Shown: positions 19,023 to 41,910 of the stretch, in pieces | Layout of the letters: the number at the start of each line of letters is the position of its first letter | How positions within the stretch are numbered: position 1 is the stretch's first letter | The notes under the pieces: model-generated | Database searches by the model: none | Told to the model about the DNA's origin: nothing | Seen by the model: the letters and a program-made list of their open reading frames with translations, nothing else | DNA from: Rhizomys pruinosus | Lineage: Eukaryota; Chordata; Mammalia; Rodentia; Spalacidae | DNA: 64,000 nucleotides | Assembly (NCBI GenBank): GCA_009823505.1 | Contig: VZQC01009573.1 | Coordinates: forward strand, 1,481,478-1,545,477 | Reading direction: 5' to 3' | Program-made: the position numbers and the translations under genes

Positions 19023-19179
19023 CTTTGCTGCTAATGAGCATTGCAGTTAGCTTGAACATGGCCTGCGTGTAGTGCTGAGGACTGCTGTGATCCAATGCTG
19101 TGATCAGATCCTGGACCATCATTTTGTTCAGGTCAGACATCTGGCCTGTGGCACCTGAGAACCGAATCATTCCATATAC
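19023..19179 (-). CDS. PI4KA: PI4KA coding exon ([18 protein letters not shown])
   Basis: This 157-nt exon holds 52 codons from [18 protein letters not shown] through [18 protein letters not shown], plus one base. The acceptor is TTCTTCACAG and the donor GTAACG. The peptide has a few substitutions relative to the human form I remember (for example ITALDHSS), as expected for a rodent. Confidence 0.97.
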
Positions 19180-27400
<8,221 letters not shown>

Positions 27401-27531
27401 TTTCAGTTTTTGTTTTCTTTTTTTTTTGTTGTTATTTTTTGAGATTCATGCTGTTAACGATAATTTTTCTGTGTTTCAACTGCAAACATTTACGCACACA
27501 CAAACAAAACATTAAATGGCAATGAAACTTA

Positions 27532-27657
<126 letters not shown>

Positions 27658-27700
27658 CTAGAGGCAGAAGACAGGTATCATAGGCCCCCGTGGACCTCTA

Positions 27701-27895
<195 letters not shown>

Positions 27896-29485
27896 TCAAA
27901 TTCACAGACTTAAAGAGCAGTGCAGTTCTTGTATACTTTCCCTGGCTTCCTGGAACACTAACACCTGCTATAACACTGCATTTGTGAAAACTAAGAGATG
28001 GATACCAACACAACATTACTGCCTGAACTTCAGTCTTTACCTGGACTAATTCTCTCACTCACGCCCCTTTCTGTTCCAGGAACTAATTTTGGATACCACA
28101 TAGCATGTTCTCATGTCTCTTTGTCTCTTCTCAGTCTGTTCCTAGACTTCATGGCTTTGACATTTGAAGGCCACAGGTATTTTGTAGGTTCCTCAATTTA
28201 GCTATCTGCTCATGATTAAGCTAGGATTTGGAGGACTTGGAGGGAATGCCAAAGGTGATGTGCTTTTCTTTTTTCTTTCCCTGGTTTCTCGAGATATGGT
28301 CTGTCTGGCCTGCCAATCACTGTGTAGCCCAGGCTAGACATGAACTTGAGGTAATACTCCTACCCAAGAGTGCTGGGATTACAGGTGTATCCCACCATGC
28401 CTGGCTAATGTGCTCTTCTTATCTCATCCTATCAGGGGACTGTGGAATCTATCAGTTCTTGTCATTTCTGAAGTGACTACCATCAGGTGATTTGACTATT
28501 TTTCCCTTTTCATATTTATAATGCTTATGTTTTAAGCTGAGCAACTAACTGCCCTTCTGAAGAGGACTGCTGGGTGAGTTAAAACCACAAAGTAAGCCGG
28601 GTATGGTGGCACACATCTTTAATCCTAACATTTGGGAGGCAGAGGCAGGCGGATCTTTGTGAGTTCAAGGCCAGCCTGCTCTACAGAGCAAGTTCCAGGA
28701 CAGCTGGGACTACAGGGAGACTCTGTCTCGAAAAGAAAAAAACACAAAAACCAAAAAAAAACCCACAAGCGTAAATGAAAGTCTTTAGGGGAGACTATGA
28801 ATTTTAGCATCCCTCAATGGATGCTGCCTACAGTAAGTACTGCTGCTGCCATGGGGGACTGTTTATCTTCTAAAGTACAGACTCGAGACTTTTAAAAACT
28901 GGGTTTATATATGATCCTGCTACTGTTCAAAATGTTCCAGCTGTGGCCACTGGGAGCTATCTGGCTATCAGACTAGCTCTTGTGTTCTCCTGATAAGTTC
29001 CTTAAAGCTTTTCTTCTCCACCCCCGACTCCCCTTCCTTCTTATTCTTTCCTCATATAGGTTGAAAAATAGAAATGTGTTGTGGCTGGAGAGATGGCCTA
29101 GCGGGTATTAGAGCGCTGACTGCTCTGCAGAAGACCCGAGTTCGATCCCAACACACCAACTGGCGGCTGAGAACGTCTTTTGGCTCCAGTTCCAGGGGAA
29201 TCCGCGCCCTCTTCTGACCTCCGCAGCATTGCAGACATGGGTGCACAAACCTACATGAGACAGTACAGTTCATACACATAAAAATAAATAATAAAATAAA
29301 TTAAAAAATAAAAAAAGGATAAAGCTTAAAAAAATAAAAGAAAAGTGGTGGCGCACGCTTTAAATCCTAGCACTTGGGAGGTAGGGCAGGTGGATCTTCA
29401 TGTGTGGTTCAAAGGGCCGCCTGCTCAACAGAGTGAGTTCCAGACAAGCTGGAGCTTAACAGGGAGACCCATGTCTCAAAAAGAC

Positions 29486-29527
<42 letters not shown>

Positions 29528-32443
29528 AATAAATAAATAAATAAAATAAATAAAAGAAAGAGAAAAATAGAAATGTGGGCTGGGGGTATATCTCAGTGGT
29601 AAGTACTTGCTAGCACACGTCGACGGGTCCCTTGATAGCTGTTTGATGCCTCCCACACAGATATTAGTGCTTCAAAGCTGGAAACATGACTGTTTAACAA
29701 CTTTTAAAGATTTCAGAGCCTGACATGGCAGACATACCATCACCTGTCTAATCTCAGTTACTTGACCCGTGTGAGGCAGAGATCACAAGTTCAACCAGCT
29801 CATTGAACAAAATAAACACTAAAACCATTTTCACAATGTGTGTGGTTGTGCTGCTGTGTCCGCTTTTTGTGGGTGGCGATGTGTTAAACCACTCATGTTG
29901 TACATTTCTATCTTTTATTAGAACATACTTAATGAAGACCAATCGTAGATCAATTTCTTTTTTTCTTGCGACAGGGGTCTCGCACTCACGTAACGCCTTG
30001 GCTGCCGGGACTTGCTCTGTAGACTCAGGCTGCGCGCCCTTTGAACTCACAGAGATCTGCGCCGCCTCTGCCTCTGCCTCCCGATGCTAGGATTAAAGCC
30101 TTGTAAGCCACTATGCCTGACTTAAAATGATGGTTCTTAGCTGCCATGTGGGTGCTGGGAATCAAAACACCTGGTCCTTTGCAAAAGAGGCAGTTTGGTG
30201 CTTTTAACCACTGAGTACATCTCTCCAGCCCTCTAACCAAGGATTTCTTAAAACACAACTATCCCAGCACTTTGGTAGCAGAGGCAGAGGCAGGTGGATC
30301 TCTGTGATTCAAGGCGCCTGGTCTACATAGTGAGCTCAGGCTAGCTGGCGACTAAAGGGAGACCCGCAGGAAAGTCCCCCCCCCCGCCCTCCCGAAAAAA
30401 AAACCCTAAAAACAAACCCACCACCAAGTAATTATTTGAAATCTGAAAACACACACACACACACACCACAACACACCTTGTATTGCACAAAGGAGGGGAA
30501 ACAAACAGGAAGGAAGTACCTTGTCACAGGCAGCATTTGTTGCTATGAAATACTTAAACAACTGTGGTCCGAATGGCCGCGAAAGCACGAGGGTCTGCAG
30601 AACCTGGGATCCGCCACGAACTGTTTACTCTTCAGATTCCTTTTGACTTGGCTAATATGACCAGCAATACTAATGCGACATTATAGTAAAATAAAACTCT
30701 AAAAGCAGCACTTGGGTTGAGAGCATGGCCCTCAGCAGGTTAATGAGCACTGACGTTCTTGGGCTCTTGAGGACCTTGAGGACGATTGTCAGCACTACTA
30801 GTCTGGATGGCGTAAGAATTATTTAACCGCCGGGAACTCGCCCTCTATTCCTGGCCCTTTCATGCGCAGTGCACCAACTAATGAGACAGCTACCACATAC
30901 CAAAAAAATAAACACACTCTCGCGTACTCCTTAAAAAAGCAGCAACTGGGGGTCTCTGCGGACTGCGCTGGACGTTGAGCTGTATGTTTATCTAATGCAG
31001 AGACGTTTGCACTGTCTGAGTTCCTCAGAGACCGTTATTCCCAGACCACATGGGTAAACCACTCAGATCACAGTTCGAGAGGGAATGACGACCCGATCTA
31101 CTGAGTTCCAGCACTGATGACATGGGCGCCCATTATCAAAATACATCATCCATTAAAAAAACAACTGGAAGGATTTACTTCATTAAATCCGCACAGTTAT
31201 AGCAGCACTTGAGAGGCAGCAGCAGACGTTTGAGACAGATGGATCACAATAAACATCCATTAGTCAAGGGCGGAAGGAGAATGGCTGCAATGCTTAGGCC
31301 AGTACTAGCCCTAGTGCTCTTCTGTTTCAAACCCTGGGAGAATGTGCCATCTTTTCTAGGCTGAGCTTTCACCCACTACACAGTTACTCTACTTTTTATG
31401 TCTCATTGCTGGAAGTCTTTAATAGGCTCTGTTTTATTCTTCTTCATGTTGTGGGATTTGCCTTTTCTCCTATATGTGTTGCAAGGCGCCTCTCCCTATA
31501 GCCTCCACTGGGTTTGCTCTGTGTCTTAATAACCGAGAATTGGTGTCTCTATAACCTGCTAGCTCATTCCAGCATCTTTTTACGTTCAACACATGCTCCA
31601 GCCCTGAGTGACCCTCGCGAGGAGACTCTCTTTCCTGATGATGCTAGGTTGTGTCAAGTTGAGAATTAAAATGATCACCATGTGCTTCTATCCAGTGCAC
31701 CTTTAGGATGGCTCAACAAGTAGAGAGACTAGCTAGGTGTTATATGCTTCATTTTCCTGGGATCAACACAGAGCCTATGACCTTGGAAGAATGGGCCATA
31801 GAACAGTTTTCAGCAATATGAAAAGTGAGTAGTGTGTCCTGGACAGATGCCCAAGAATTGACAGAGTTCTCTCTCCTCCCTTTCCTGTTCCTCCTTGCTG
31901 AGACAGGATCCATCAGAGTAGTAGTGCTCCTTCGCAACTATAGTTTAAGTCCCAGCACCCAGTAAATGCTAGTGGGCATGATAGCTTGCCTTAATCCCAG
32001 CATGGGATCCTGGTTGGTTTTTTAAAAGTTCAGAATGGGTGGAGAGATGGTCAGTGGTTAAAGAGTATTGACTGACTGCTTTTGGAGAGGACCCACATGG
32101 CAGCTAACAACTGTCTGTAACTCCAGTCCCAGGGGTCTCCAACACCCTCTTTTGACCTCTGCAGGCAATTGTATGACACAGGTGCACTTATACACACATG
32201 TTGGCAATATGTTCATACATGTAAAAAATAAAATATTAAGAGCCAGTAATGATGGCACACGACTACTCCCAGCACTCGGAGGCAGAGGCAGGAGGCAGAA
32301 AGATCTCTTTGAGTTCAAGGCCAGCCTGGTCTCTACATAGTGAGTTCTTGGACAGCTGGGGTTACAGGGAGAACCCTGTCTCAAAAAAATTCAGAATACA
32401 TGTCTCTTTTTTATTTTAATTTTTTTTTTTAAATTTATTTCCT

Positions 32444-32444
32444 N
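32444..32444. other. Single N at the duplication junction
   Basis: One unknown base lies in a T-rich stretch exactly where the left unit stops and the right unit starts, the typical mark of a closed or forced gap. Confidence 0.9.
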
Positions 32445-32589
32445 TTTATTTTTTTTTTTTCAGTTTTTGTTTTTCTTTTTTTTTTGTGTTATTTTTTTGA
32501 GAATTCATGCTGTTAACGATAATTTTTCTGTGTTTCAACTGCAAACATTTACGCACACACAAACAAAACATTAAATGGCATGAAACTTA

Positions 32590-32715
<126 letters not shown>

Positions 32716-32758
32716 CTAGAGGCAGAAGACAGGTATCATAGGCCCCCGTGGACCTCTA

Positions 32759-32953
<195 letters not shown>

Positions 32954-34552
32954 TCAAATTCACAGACTTAAAGAGCAGTGCAGTTCTTGTATATTTCCCT
33001 GGCTTCCTGGAACACTAACACCTGCTATAACACTGCATTTGTGAAAACTAAGAGATGGGATACCAACACAACATTACTGCCTGAACTTCAGTCTTTACCT
33101 GGACTAATGTCTCTCACTCACGCCCCTTTCTGTTCCAGGAACTAATTTTGGATACCACATAGCATGTTCTCATGTCTCTTTGTCTCTTCTCAGTCTGTTC
33201 CTAGACTTCATGGCTTTGACATTTGAAGGCCACAGGTATTTTGTAGGTTCCTCAATTTAGCTATCTGCTCATGATTAAGCTAGGATTTGGAGGACTTGGA
33301 GGGAATGCCAAAGGTGATGTGCTTTTCTTTTTTCTTTCCCTGGTTTCTCGAGATATGGTCTGTCTGGCCTGCCATCATGTGTAGCCCAGGCTAGACATGA
33401 ACTTGAGGTAATACTCCTACCCAAGAGTGCTGGATTACAGTGTTTATCCCACCATGCCTGGCTAATGTGCTCTTCTTATCTCATCCTATCAGGGGACTGT
33501 GGAATCTATCAGTTCTTGTCATTTCTGAAGTGACTACCATCAGGTGATTTGACTATTTTTTCCCTTTTTCATATTTATAATGCTTGATGTTTTAGCTGAA
33601 GCAACTAACTGGCCCTTCTGAAGAGGACTGCTGGTGAGTTAAAACCACAAAGTAAGCCGGTATTGGTGGCACACATCTTTAATCCTAACATTTGGAGGCA
33701 GAGGCAGGCGGATCTTTGTGAGTTCAAGGCCAGCCTGCCTACAGAGCAAGTTCCAGGACAGCTGGGACTACAGGAAAAAAAAAAAGAAAAAAAACACACA
33801 AAAACCAAAAAAAAACAAAACCCAAAAAAAAAACCCACAAGGTAAATGACAAGTCTTTAGGGGAGACTATGAATTTTAGCATCCCTCAATGGATGCTGCC
33901 TACAGTAAGTACTGCTGCTGCCCATGGGGACTGTTTATCTTCTAAAGTACAGACTCGAGACTTTAAAAAACTGGGTTATAATATGATCCTGCTACTGTTC
34001 AAAATGTTCCAGCTGTGGCCACTGGGAGCTATCTGGCTATCAGACTAGCTCTTGTGTTCTCCTGATAAGTTCCTTAAAGCTTTTCTTCTCCACCCCCGAC
34101 TCCCCTTCCTTCTTATTCTTTCCTCATATAGGTTGAAAAATAGAAATGTGTGGGCTGGAGAGATGGCCTAGCGGTTAAGAGCGCTGACTGCTCTTGCAGA
34201 AGACCCGGGTTCGATCCCCAACACCCACATGGCGGCTGAGAACCGTCTTTGGCTCCAGTTCCAGGGGAATCGCGCCCTCTTCTGACCTCCGCAGCATTGC
34301 ACGACATGGGTGCACAAACCTGCAATGCAGACAGTACATTCATACACATAAAAATAAATAAATAAAATAAAAATAAGAAATAAAAAAAGGAATAAAGCTT
34401 AAAAAAATAAAAGAAAAGTGGGGCGCACGCCTTTAATCCTAGCACTTGGGAGGTAGAGGCAGGTGGATTTTGTGAGTTCAAGGCCAGCCCGGCTCCTACA
34501 GAGTGAGTTCCAGACAGCTGGAGCTTACAGGGAGACCCTGTCTCAAAAAGAC

Positions 34553-34615
<63 letters not shown>

Positions 34616-34876
34616 TAAAAGAAAAGAAAAATAGAAATGTGGGCTGAGGGTATATCTCAGTGGTAGAGTACTTGCCTAGCACACGTGAGGCCCTGGTTGT
34701 GATCCTCACACACACAGAATATTAGATGCTTCAAAGCTGGAAACATGATGTTTAACAACTTTTCAGATTTCAGAGCCTGACATGGCAGATCACACCTGCA
34801 ATCTCAGTACTTGAGAGGCAGGATCACAAGTTCAAGCCCAGCTCATGACAAAACTAAACACTAAAACCATTTCACA

Positions 34877-34917
<41 letters not shown>

Positions 34918-34985
34918 CCACCATGTCTGGCTACATTTCATATTTTTGATTAGACATACTTAATGAAGACAATCTAATCAAATAT

Positions 34986-35250
34986 TCTTTTTTTTTTTTT
35001 GAGACAGGGTCTCCCTATAGCCTTGGCTGGCCTGGGACTTGCTCTGTAGACCAGGCTGGCCTTGAACTCACAGAGATCTGCCCGCCTCTGCCTCTGCCTC
35101 CCGAGTGCTAGGATTAAAGCTTGAAGCCACTATGCCTGATTAAAGTATGGTTCTTTAGCTGCACATGTGGGTGCTGGAATCAAAAAACCCTGGTCCTTTG
35201 AAGTAGGCAGTTTGGTGCTTTTAACCACGAGTTATCTCTCCAGCCCTCTA
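34986..35250 (-). mobile_element. B2-head/B1 composite SINE, copy D (also at 29,950-30,235)
   Basis: On the minus strand a B2 head (CTGGAGAGATAAC...) reaches AAGAACCATACTTTAA at about 35,141 and switches to a B1 body that ends in poly-A at 34,986. The left unit of the duplication carries a noisier version. The junction is the same as in copies A, B and C. Confidence 0.6.
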
Positions 35251-37317
35251 ACCAAGGATTTTACTAAACACACAACTATCCCCAGCACTTTGGTAGCAGA
35301 GGCAGAGGCAGGTGGATCTCTGTGATTCAAGGCCGCCTGGTCTACATAGTGAGCTCCAGGCTAGCTGGGCACTAAAGGGAGACCCCAGGAAATGCCCCCC
35401 CCCCGCCCTCCCGAAAAAAAAAACCTTAAAAACAAAACCCACCACCAAGTAATTATTGAAATCTGAAAACACACACACACACACACAAACACACGCTTGT
35501 ATGCACAAAGGAGGGGAAACAAACGGAAGGAAGAGCAAGTGCTACTCTGTGTTCCCCAACACTGGTCCAGTTTCATTTTTGTTGCTATGATAAATATCCT
35601 GATAAAAAGCAACTTGGGGGTTGCAGAGATGGCTCAGCAGTTAAGAGCGACGACGGCTCTTGCAGAGGACCTGGGTTCGATTCCCAGCACCCACATGATG
35701 GCTAAGAACTGTCTTTAACTCCAGTTCCAGGGAATTCTGACGCCTCTTCTGACCTCTGGCCATTGCATGACGCAGGTGCACCAATACCTACATGCAGACA
35801 GTACAATATACGCATAAAAAAAAAAATAAAACAAACAACCCCTAATCACTTAAAAAAAGGCAGCAAACTTGGTGCTGGAGAGATGGCCATGGCGGTTATT
35901 AGCGCATGACTGTTCTTGCAAGAGACCCGGGTTTTGATGTCTGACTGTTCTTTCAGAGACCCGGCGTTGGATTCCCCAGCACCCACATGGCGGCTAAGAA
36001 CCATCTGTAACTCCAGTTCCAGGGGAACCTGACACCCTCTACTGACCTTCGCAGCACTGCATGACATGGGTGCACCTACTTACATGCAGAAAGTACACTC
36101 ATACACATTAAAAAAAAAAAAAAAAAAAAAGCAACTTGGAAGAGGAAGGATTTATCTTCAGCTTACAATGCCAGGTTATAGCCCAGCACTGGAGAAGTGT
36201 CAGCAGCAGACGTTTGAGACAGATGATCACATAACATCCATAGTCAAGGGCAGAGAAAGAATGGCTGCATGCAGGCTCAGTACTCAGCTAGTGCTCTCTG
36301 CTCTTACAAACCCTGGGAAATGGCCACTTTCAGGCTGGCTTTCCCCACACCATTAAAGCCATCAAGATGCTCTTTTTTTTTTTTTCTTTTTGAGACAAGG
36401 GTCTCCCTATAGCCCCAGCTGGGTTCTCTGCAAGAGCAATTGGTGCTCTTAACCGCTAAGCCATCTTTCCACCCCAATGCTCTTTTCTACCCTTCAACAC
36501 GTCCACAGGCCAACATGCTCCAGATGAACCCTCGCAGAGACTCTCTTTCCAGATGATGCTAGGTTGTGTCAAGTTGAGAATTAAAATGATCACCATGTGC
36601 TTCTATCCAGTGCACCTTTAGGATGGCTCAACAAGTAGAGAGACTAGCTAGGTGTTATATGCTTCATTTTCCTGGGATCAACACAGAGCCTATGACCTTG
36701 GAAGAATGGGCCATAGAACAGTTTTCAGCAATATGAAAAGTGAGTAGTGTGTCCTGGACAGATGCCCAAGAATTGACAGAGTTCTCTCTCCTCCCTTTCC
36801 TGTTCCTCCTTGCTGAGACAGGATCTCAGAGAGTAAAAGTGCTTCCAGACTATAGTTTAAGTCCCCAGCACCCAAGTAAATGCTAGGTGGGCATGATAGC
36901 TTGCCTATAATCCCAGCATGGGATCCTGGTTGGTTTTAAAAGTTCAGAATAGGGCTGGAGAGATGGCTCAGTGGTTAAAGAGTATTGACTGACTGCTTTT
37001 GGAGAGGACCCACATGGCAGCTAACAACTGTCTGTAACTCCAGTCCCAGGGGTCCAACACCCTCTTTTGACCTCTGCAGGCATTGTATGACACAGGTGCA
37101 CTTACACACATGTTGGCAATATGTTCATACATGTAAAAAATAAAATATTAAGAGCCAGGCATGATGGCACACGACTACTCCCAGCACTCGGAGGCAGAGG
37201 CAGGAGGAAGATCTCTTTGAGTTCAAGGCCAGCCTGGTCTACATAGTGAGTTCTTGGACAGCTGGGGTTACAGGGAGACCCTGTCTCAAAAAAATTCAGA
37301 ATACATGTCTCTTTTTA

Positions 37318-39340
37318 TTTTTAATTTTTTTTTAATTTATTTCTGTATGTGTATGAATGTACTGTCTGCGTGCAAGTCTGTGCACCCGTGTCGTGCAGTG
37401 CCGCGGAGGTCAGAAGAGGGTGTCGGATTCCCCTGGAACTGGAGTTCTCCTGGAATTGGAGTTTCAGACGGTTCTCGGCCGCCATGTGGGTGCTGGGGAT
37501 CGAACCCGGGTCCTCTGTAAGAGCTGTCGGCGCTCTTAACCGCTAGGCTATCTCTCCAGTCCCCAGAATACATGTCTCTTGAGTCATTCCTTTCTCAGAA
37601 GAGAAAGAGGCAACTATAAACTCTTTTTTTTTTTTTTTTTGTCTTTTTGAGACAGGGTCTCCCTTTAGTCCCAGCTGGCCTGGAGCTTGCTATGTAGACC
37701 AGGCTGGCTTTGAACTCACAGAGATCCATCTGCCTCTGCCTCCTGAGTGCTGGGATTAAAGGCATGCAGCACCATGAGAAAGAGGCAACTATAAACTCTT
37801 TAGCTGTCCTGTTATAAACTTACGTATCACATTCATAACCAAAACAATCAATTTGAAGTCATATGGAAAAGGACAAGGTCTTATGAAAATGCAGATCATC
37901 TAAGAGTTAAACATCCCATCCCCAGTGGTATTTAATGTCCACTGATGACACAGAACAGAAAACCAGTTCACAGAGATGGGCAACTAAGACATTTAGCTTC
38001 AGATGAATGGGATCTATTTCCATCTGTACACAGAAAGCAGCCAAAGTGTGCTGGATTCTTAGGTCTTTAGGGGTTGGTAGTTCCACTTTTTTTGTTGTTG
38101 CTTATTCGCTCTCCTAGAAGAGTCTCTCAGGATAAGACAACTGTTTAGCACAAAGGGTTGCTACAGAAATACTGGGTAGGGGGCTGGAGAGATGGCTCAG
38201 CAGTTAAGAGTAGTGGCTGATGTTGCAGACAATCTGGGTTCTATTCTCAGTACCCACACACACATGGTGGCTAACAAACTGGTAACTGCAGTTCTAGAGG
38301 AATCCAATGCTCCCTCTGACCTCCACAGGACATGCATGATACTGATGCACTAACAAAGATGGAGGCAGTACACTCATACACATAAAATAGTAAGATATTA
38401 AAAAAAAAAAAAACCCAAATACTGGGTAGATAATACGGTGTGTGAATCATTGGATAGCTTAGGAGGTAGCAGATGCAGATCTCCCCCCAAGTGGTCCTCA
38501 GGAATGTGCATATGATCCCTGAGAATGACTCCACCTCTTGTATCCTAAGTCTGTCTTAGAAGAGGCTTCCTTTGCACAAAGTACCTGCACCTTTCACCCC
38601 AGCCTTGGACAGATCTTTGCTCACTGCAGTCTTTTATCCCCCCGCCAGCAGTGGAGCATCTGGAACCACTGCACATCCTTCCTGGCTAACCCCACTGACT
38701 CACAGTGGTAAACAAATCCATGCCCTCATTTCCTCAGTATTTTAGGCAGCAGTGTGAAATGTTCTGCAAAAGACTCAGTGAATTAAAGTCTTACCTGAAG
38801 CAGCATCTCAGAGGCCTTGGAGTTGTCTCTTCTATGAGACTGGGACTCTCTGTAGCCCAGGATGCCCTCTAAATCACAGTGATCCCCTGCCTCAGCCTCC
38901 CAAGTGTTGGGATTAAAGGTTTGAATTGCCATGCAGCAATATAAAGTGTCATTAGAGAACTCAATCTAGGGACTTATATTTGCTTTCCAAGTATTCTACA
39001 CTTGAGCCACATCCCTCACCCTTAGTGGGGACTTAAAAAACAAAACAAACAATGACAACAACAACAACAGCAAAACATTTCTTAAAGGGGTTGGAGAAAT
39101 GGTTCTGTGATGAAAAGCATGGGCTGCTCTTGCAGAGGATCTGGGTTTGGTTCCCAGCATCCACATGGCAGCTAACAACCGTCTATATTTCCAGGGGATC
39201 TAATGTCCTCTTCTTACCTATGTGGGCATTACACTCATATGACACAGTTACATAATGCAGACAAAATGTTCAAATACAAAAAACAAAAATAAATAAAAAT
39301 TAAAAAATTTCTTTACCAATTTTCCAACAAAATAAAAATA
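37318..39340. repeat. PI4KA intron: reverse B2, reverse B1, forward B2 copies
   Basis: A reverse B2 is at 37,318-37,562. A reverse B1 at 37,638-37,775 is flanked by GAGAAAGAGGCAACTATAAA at 37,602 and 37,777. A forward B2 is at 38,180-38,413, a diverged reverse B1 at 38,830-38,935 and a forward B2-like element at 39,089-39,305. Positions 37,800-38,170 and 38,415-38,820 look single-copy. Confidence 0.7.
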
Positions 39341-39479
39341 GGGTGATAATCTCTCTACTGCCAAGAACAAATTGCCAGACAGACCCATCATCAGTGTGTC
39401 AGTGGCTTCCAGCAAGGAAAAGACTGCTTAGGAGTTGTACTTTACTACGAACACTAAATTTGTTAATCTTAAAAAAAAA

Positions 39480-41910
39480 TTATTATTTTTTTGGGGGGGT
39501 GTTTTTGAGACAGGGTCTCCCTGTAGCCCCAGCTGGCCTTAAACTCAGATCTGTCTGCCTCTGGCTTCCAAGTGCTGGGATTAAAGGTGTGCACTACCCT
39601 GCCCAGTGGAAAACTATAATTTTTTTTAATTTTTAAAATTTTATTTTATTTTTTATTTTTTATTTTTTTTAATTTTTTTTATTAATTTGATTTATTTCTG
39701 TATGTGTATGAATGTACTGTCTGCATGCAAGTCTGTGCACCCGTGTCGTGCAATGCCGCGGAGGTCAGAAGAGGGTGTCGGATTCCCCTGGAACTGGAGT
39801 TTCAGACGGTTCTCGGCCGCCATGTGGGTGCTGGGGATCGAACCTGGGTCCTCTGTAAGAGCAGTCGGCGCTCCTAACTGCTAGGCCATCTCTCCAGCCC
39901 TCAAAATTTTATTTTTGTATGTGTATGAATGTACTGTCTGCATGCAAGTTTGTGCACCCGTGTCGTGCAACGCCGCGGAGGTCAGAAGAGGGTATCGGAT
40001 TCCCCTGGAACTGGAGTTCTCCTGGAATTGGAGTTTCAGACGGTTCTTAGCCGCCATGTGGGTGCTGGGGATCGAACCGGCGTCCTCTGTAAGAGCGGTC
40101 GGCGCTCTTAACCGCTAGGCTATCTCTCCAGCCCTGACTAGAGTCCTTTTAAGTGGTCCCTTGGGGTCCTCTCAGCCTGTTCCTGATGTTGAAAAGCAGG
40201 ACTGCTCTGTCAACATCAAGATGTTCCAGATCCCTAAGTGACTATTCCCAGGAGCACTGGTTCTTGTTTAGCGGAATATGGTATTAGGGACCGAAGTTGG
40301 AGTGCTGGAGCACACTTGGATAGTAGACTACTGTTTGGGGCCTTTGCAACAGTGGCAGAGTCAGAAAATTAAACTGAGCTAAAACCAGGTGTGGTGGTGC
40401 ATACCTTTAATGCCAGCACTCTGGAGGCAGAGGCAGGCCAGCCTGGTCTGCATAGTGAGTTCTAGGCCAGCTGGGGCAACAGGGAGACCCTGTCTTAAAA
40501 AGACAAAAAAAGAAATTAAATATTGAGTTAAAAAATTTTTTGTGGTTCTTGGGATTGAATTTAGGACCTTGTCCATGCCCTTTACCCCTAAGCTATATTC
40601 CCATCCTCTCCCTTTCTCTGGATGTGCTGTATACTTGTGTGTGTGTGGGGGGGCACACACTTCTGTGTGTACACATATAGAGGCCAGAGGAGTACCTTAT
40701 TTTTTCAGACAGAGCCTTTCACTGACATGAAGCTTGCCATTTTGGCTAGGCTGGCTGGCCAGTGAGCTCTATCCAGCTTGTTTCTGTCTTACACTGGGGT
40801 TACAGGCACACATGGCATGCCTAGGTTTTGTTCAGTGCTGGAGATTTGAAGTTAGGTCCACACAACAACCCACTCTTACCCACTGTTCCCCCACCCCCAT
40901 CTTTTTGCTTTAGAGACTGTCTTAAACCTGCACTCCTCCTGCCTTAGCTTCCTAAGTAGCTGGGATTATAGGCTGCCAGTATTTTAATTTTTTAAAAAGA
41001 TTTATTTATTTATTTATTCATTATTTTATGTGTATGAGTGTACTGTTTGCATGTAAGTAGGCGCACCCTTGTCGTGCAATGCCACAGAAGTCAGAAGAGG
41101 GTGTAGGATTCCCCCTGGAACTGGAGTTAAAGGCGGTTCTTAGCTGCCATGTGGGTGCTGGGAATCCAAACCCGGGTCCTCTGCAAGAGGAGTCAGTGCT
41201 CTTAACCACTGAGCCATCTCTCCAGCCCCTATTTTTTTTTTTAATTAATTTTATTTTTTATTTCCGTATGTGTATGAATGTACTGTCTGCATGCAAGTCT
41301 GTGCACCCGTGTCGTGCAACGCTGAGGAGGTCAGAAGAGGGTGTCGGATTCCCCTGGAACTGGAGTTCTCCTGGAATTGGAGTTTCAGACGGCTCTCGGC
41401 CGCCATGTGGGTGCTGGGGATCGAACCTGGGTCCTCTGTAAGAGTGGTCGGTGCTCTTAACCGATAGGCCATCTCTCCATCCCCTCCAGCCCCTATTTTA
41501 ATTTTTTTTTGAGACAAGCTCTCTCTATAGCCTCAACTGGCCCAGAGCTCTCTATATAGACCAGGCTACCCTTGATCTCACAGAGATCTGCCTGCCTGTC
41601 TCTGAGTGGGATTAAAGGCGTATGCTACCATAATGGGCTGGAGAGATGGCCTAGCGGTTAAGAGCGCCGACCGCTCTTGCAGAGGACCTGGGTTCGATCC
41701 CCAGCACCCACATGGCGGCCGAGAGCCGTCTGAAACTCCAATTCCAGGAGAACTCCAGTTCCAGGGGAATCCGACACCCTCTTCTGACCTCCGCGGCGTT
41801 GCACGTCACGGGTGCACAGACTTGCATGCAGACAGTACATTCATACACATACGGAAATAAATAAAATTAAAAAAAAAAAAAATAAAGGCATATGCTACCA
41901 TACCTGGCTT
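39480..41910. repeat. Dense SINE cluster with paired tandem B2 copies
   Basis: Reverse B1 at 39,490-39,605; reverse B2 pairs at 39,640-39,899 / 39,900-40,136 and 40,985-41,229 / 41,230-41,493; forward B1 at 40,382-40,510; ID-like piece at 40,540-40,600. A reverse B1 at 41,505-41,634 is interrupted by a forward B2 at 41,635-41,881. TAAAGGC(G/A)TATGCTACCATA is duplicated at 41,613-41,632 and 41,883-41,902. Confidence 0.8.

Noticed and set aside
37349..37546. Recurrent 60-65-residue frames beginning MYECTVCMQVCAPV at many loci (for example 9,868, 39,915, 41,270, 41,651).
   Set aside because: They are antisense readings of B2 SINEs. The similarity reflects the repeat and not a protein family.
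38580..38620. Minus-strand SKDLSKAGVKGA with CTGCAG acceptor and GTACTT donor, in phase with the exon at 27,804.
   Set aside because: The phase fits by chance, but the peptide is not the PI4KA segment expected before GMMQCV.
38806..38850. Minus-strand DNSKASEMLLQ followed by a GTAAGAC donor, considered as a PI4KA exon.
   Set aside because: It does not match the PI4KA protein, it joins out of frame to the next exon (stop codon), and its upstream side runs into a B1.
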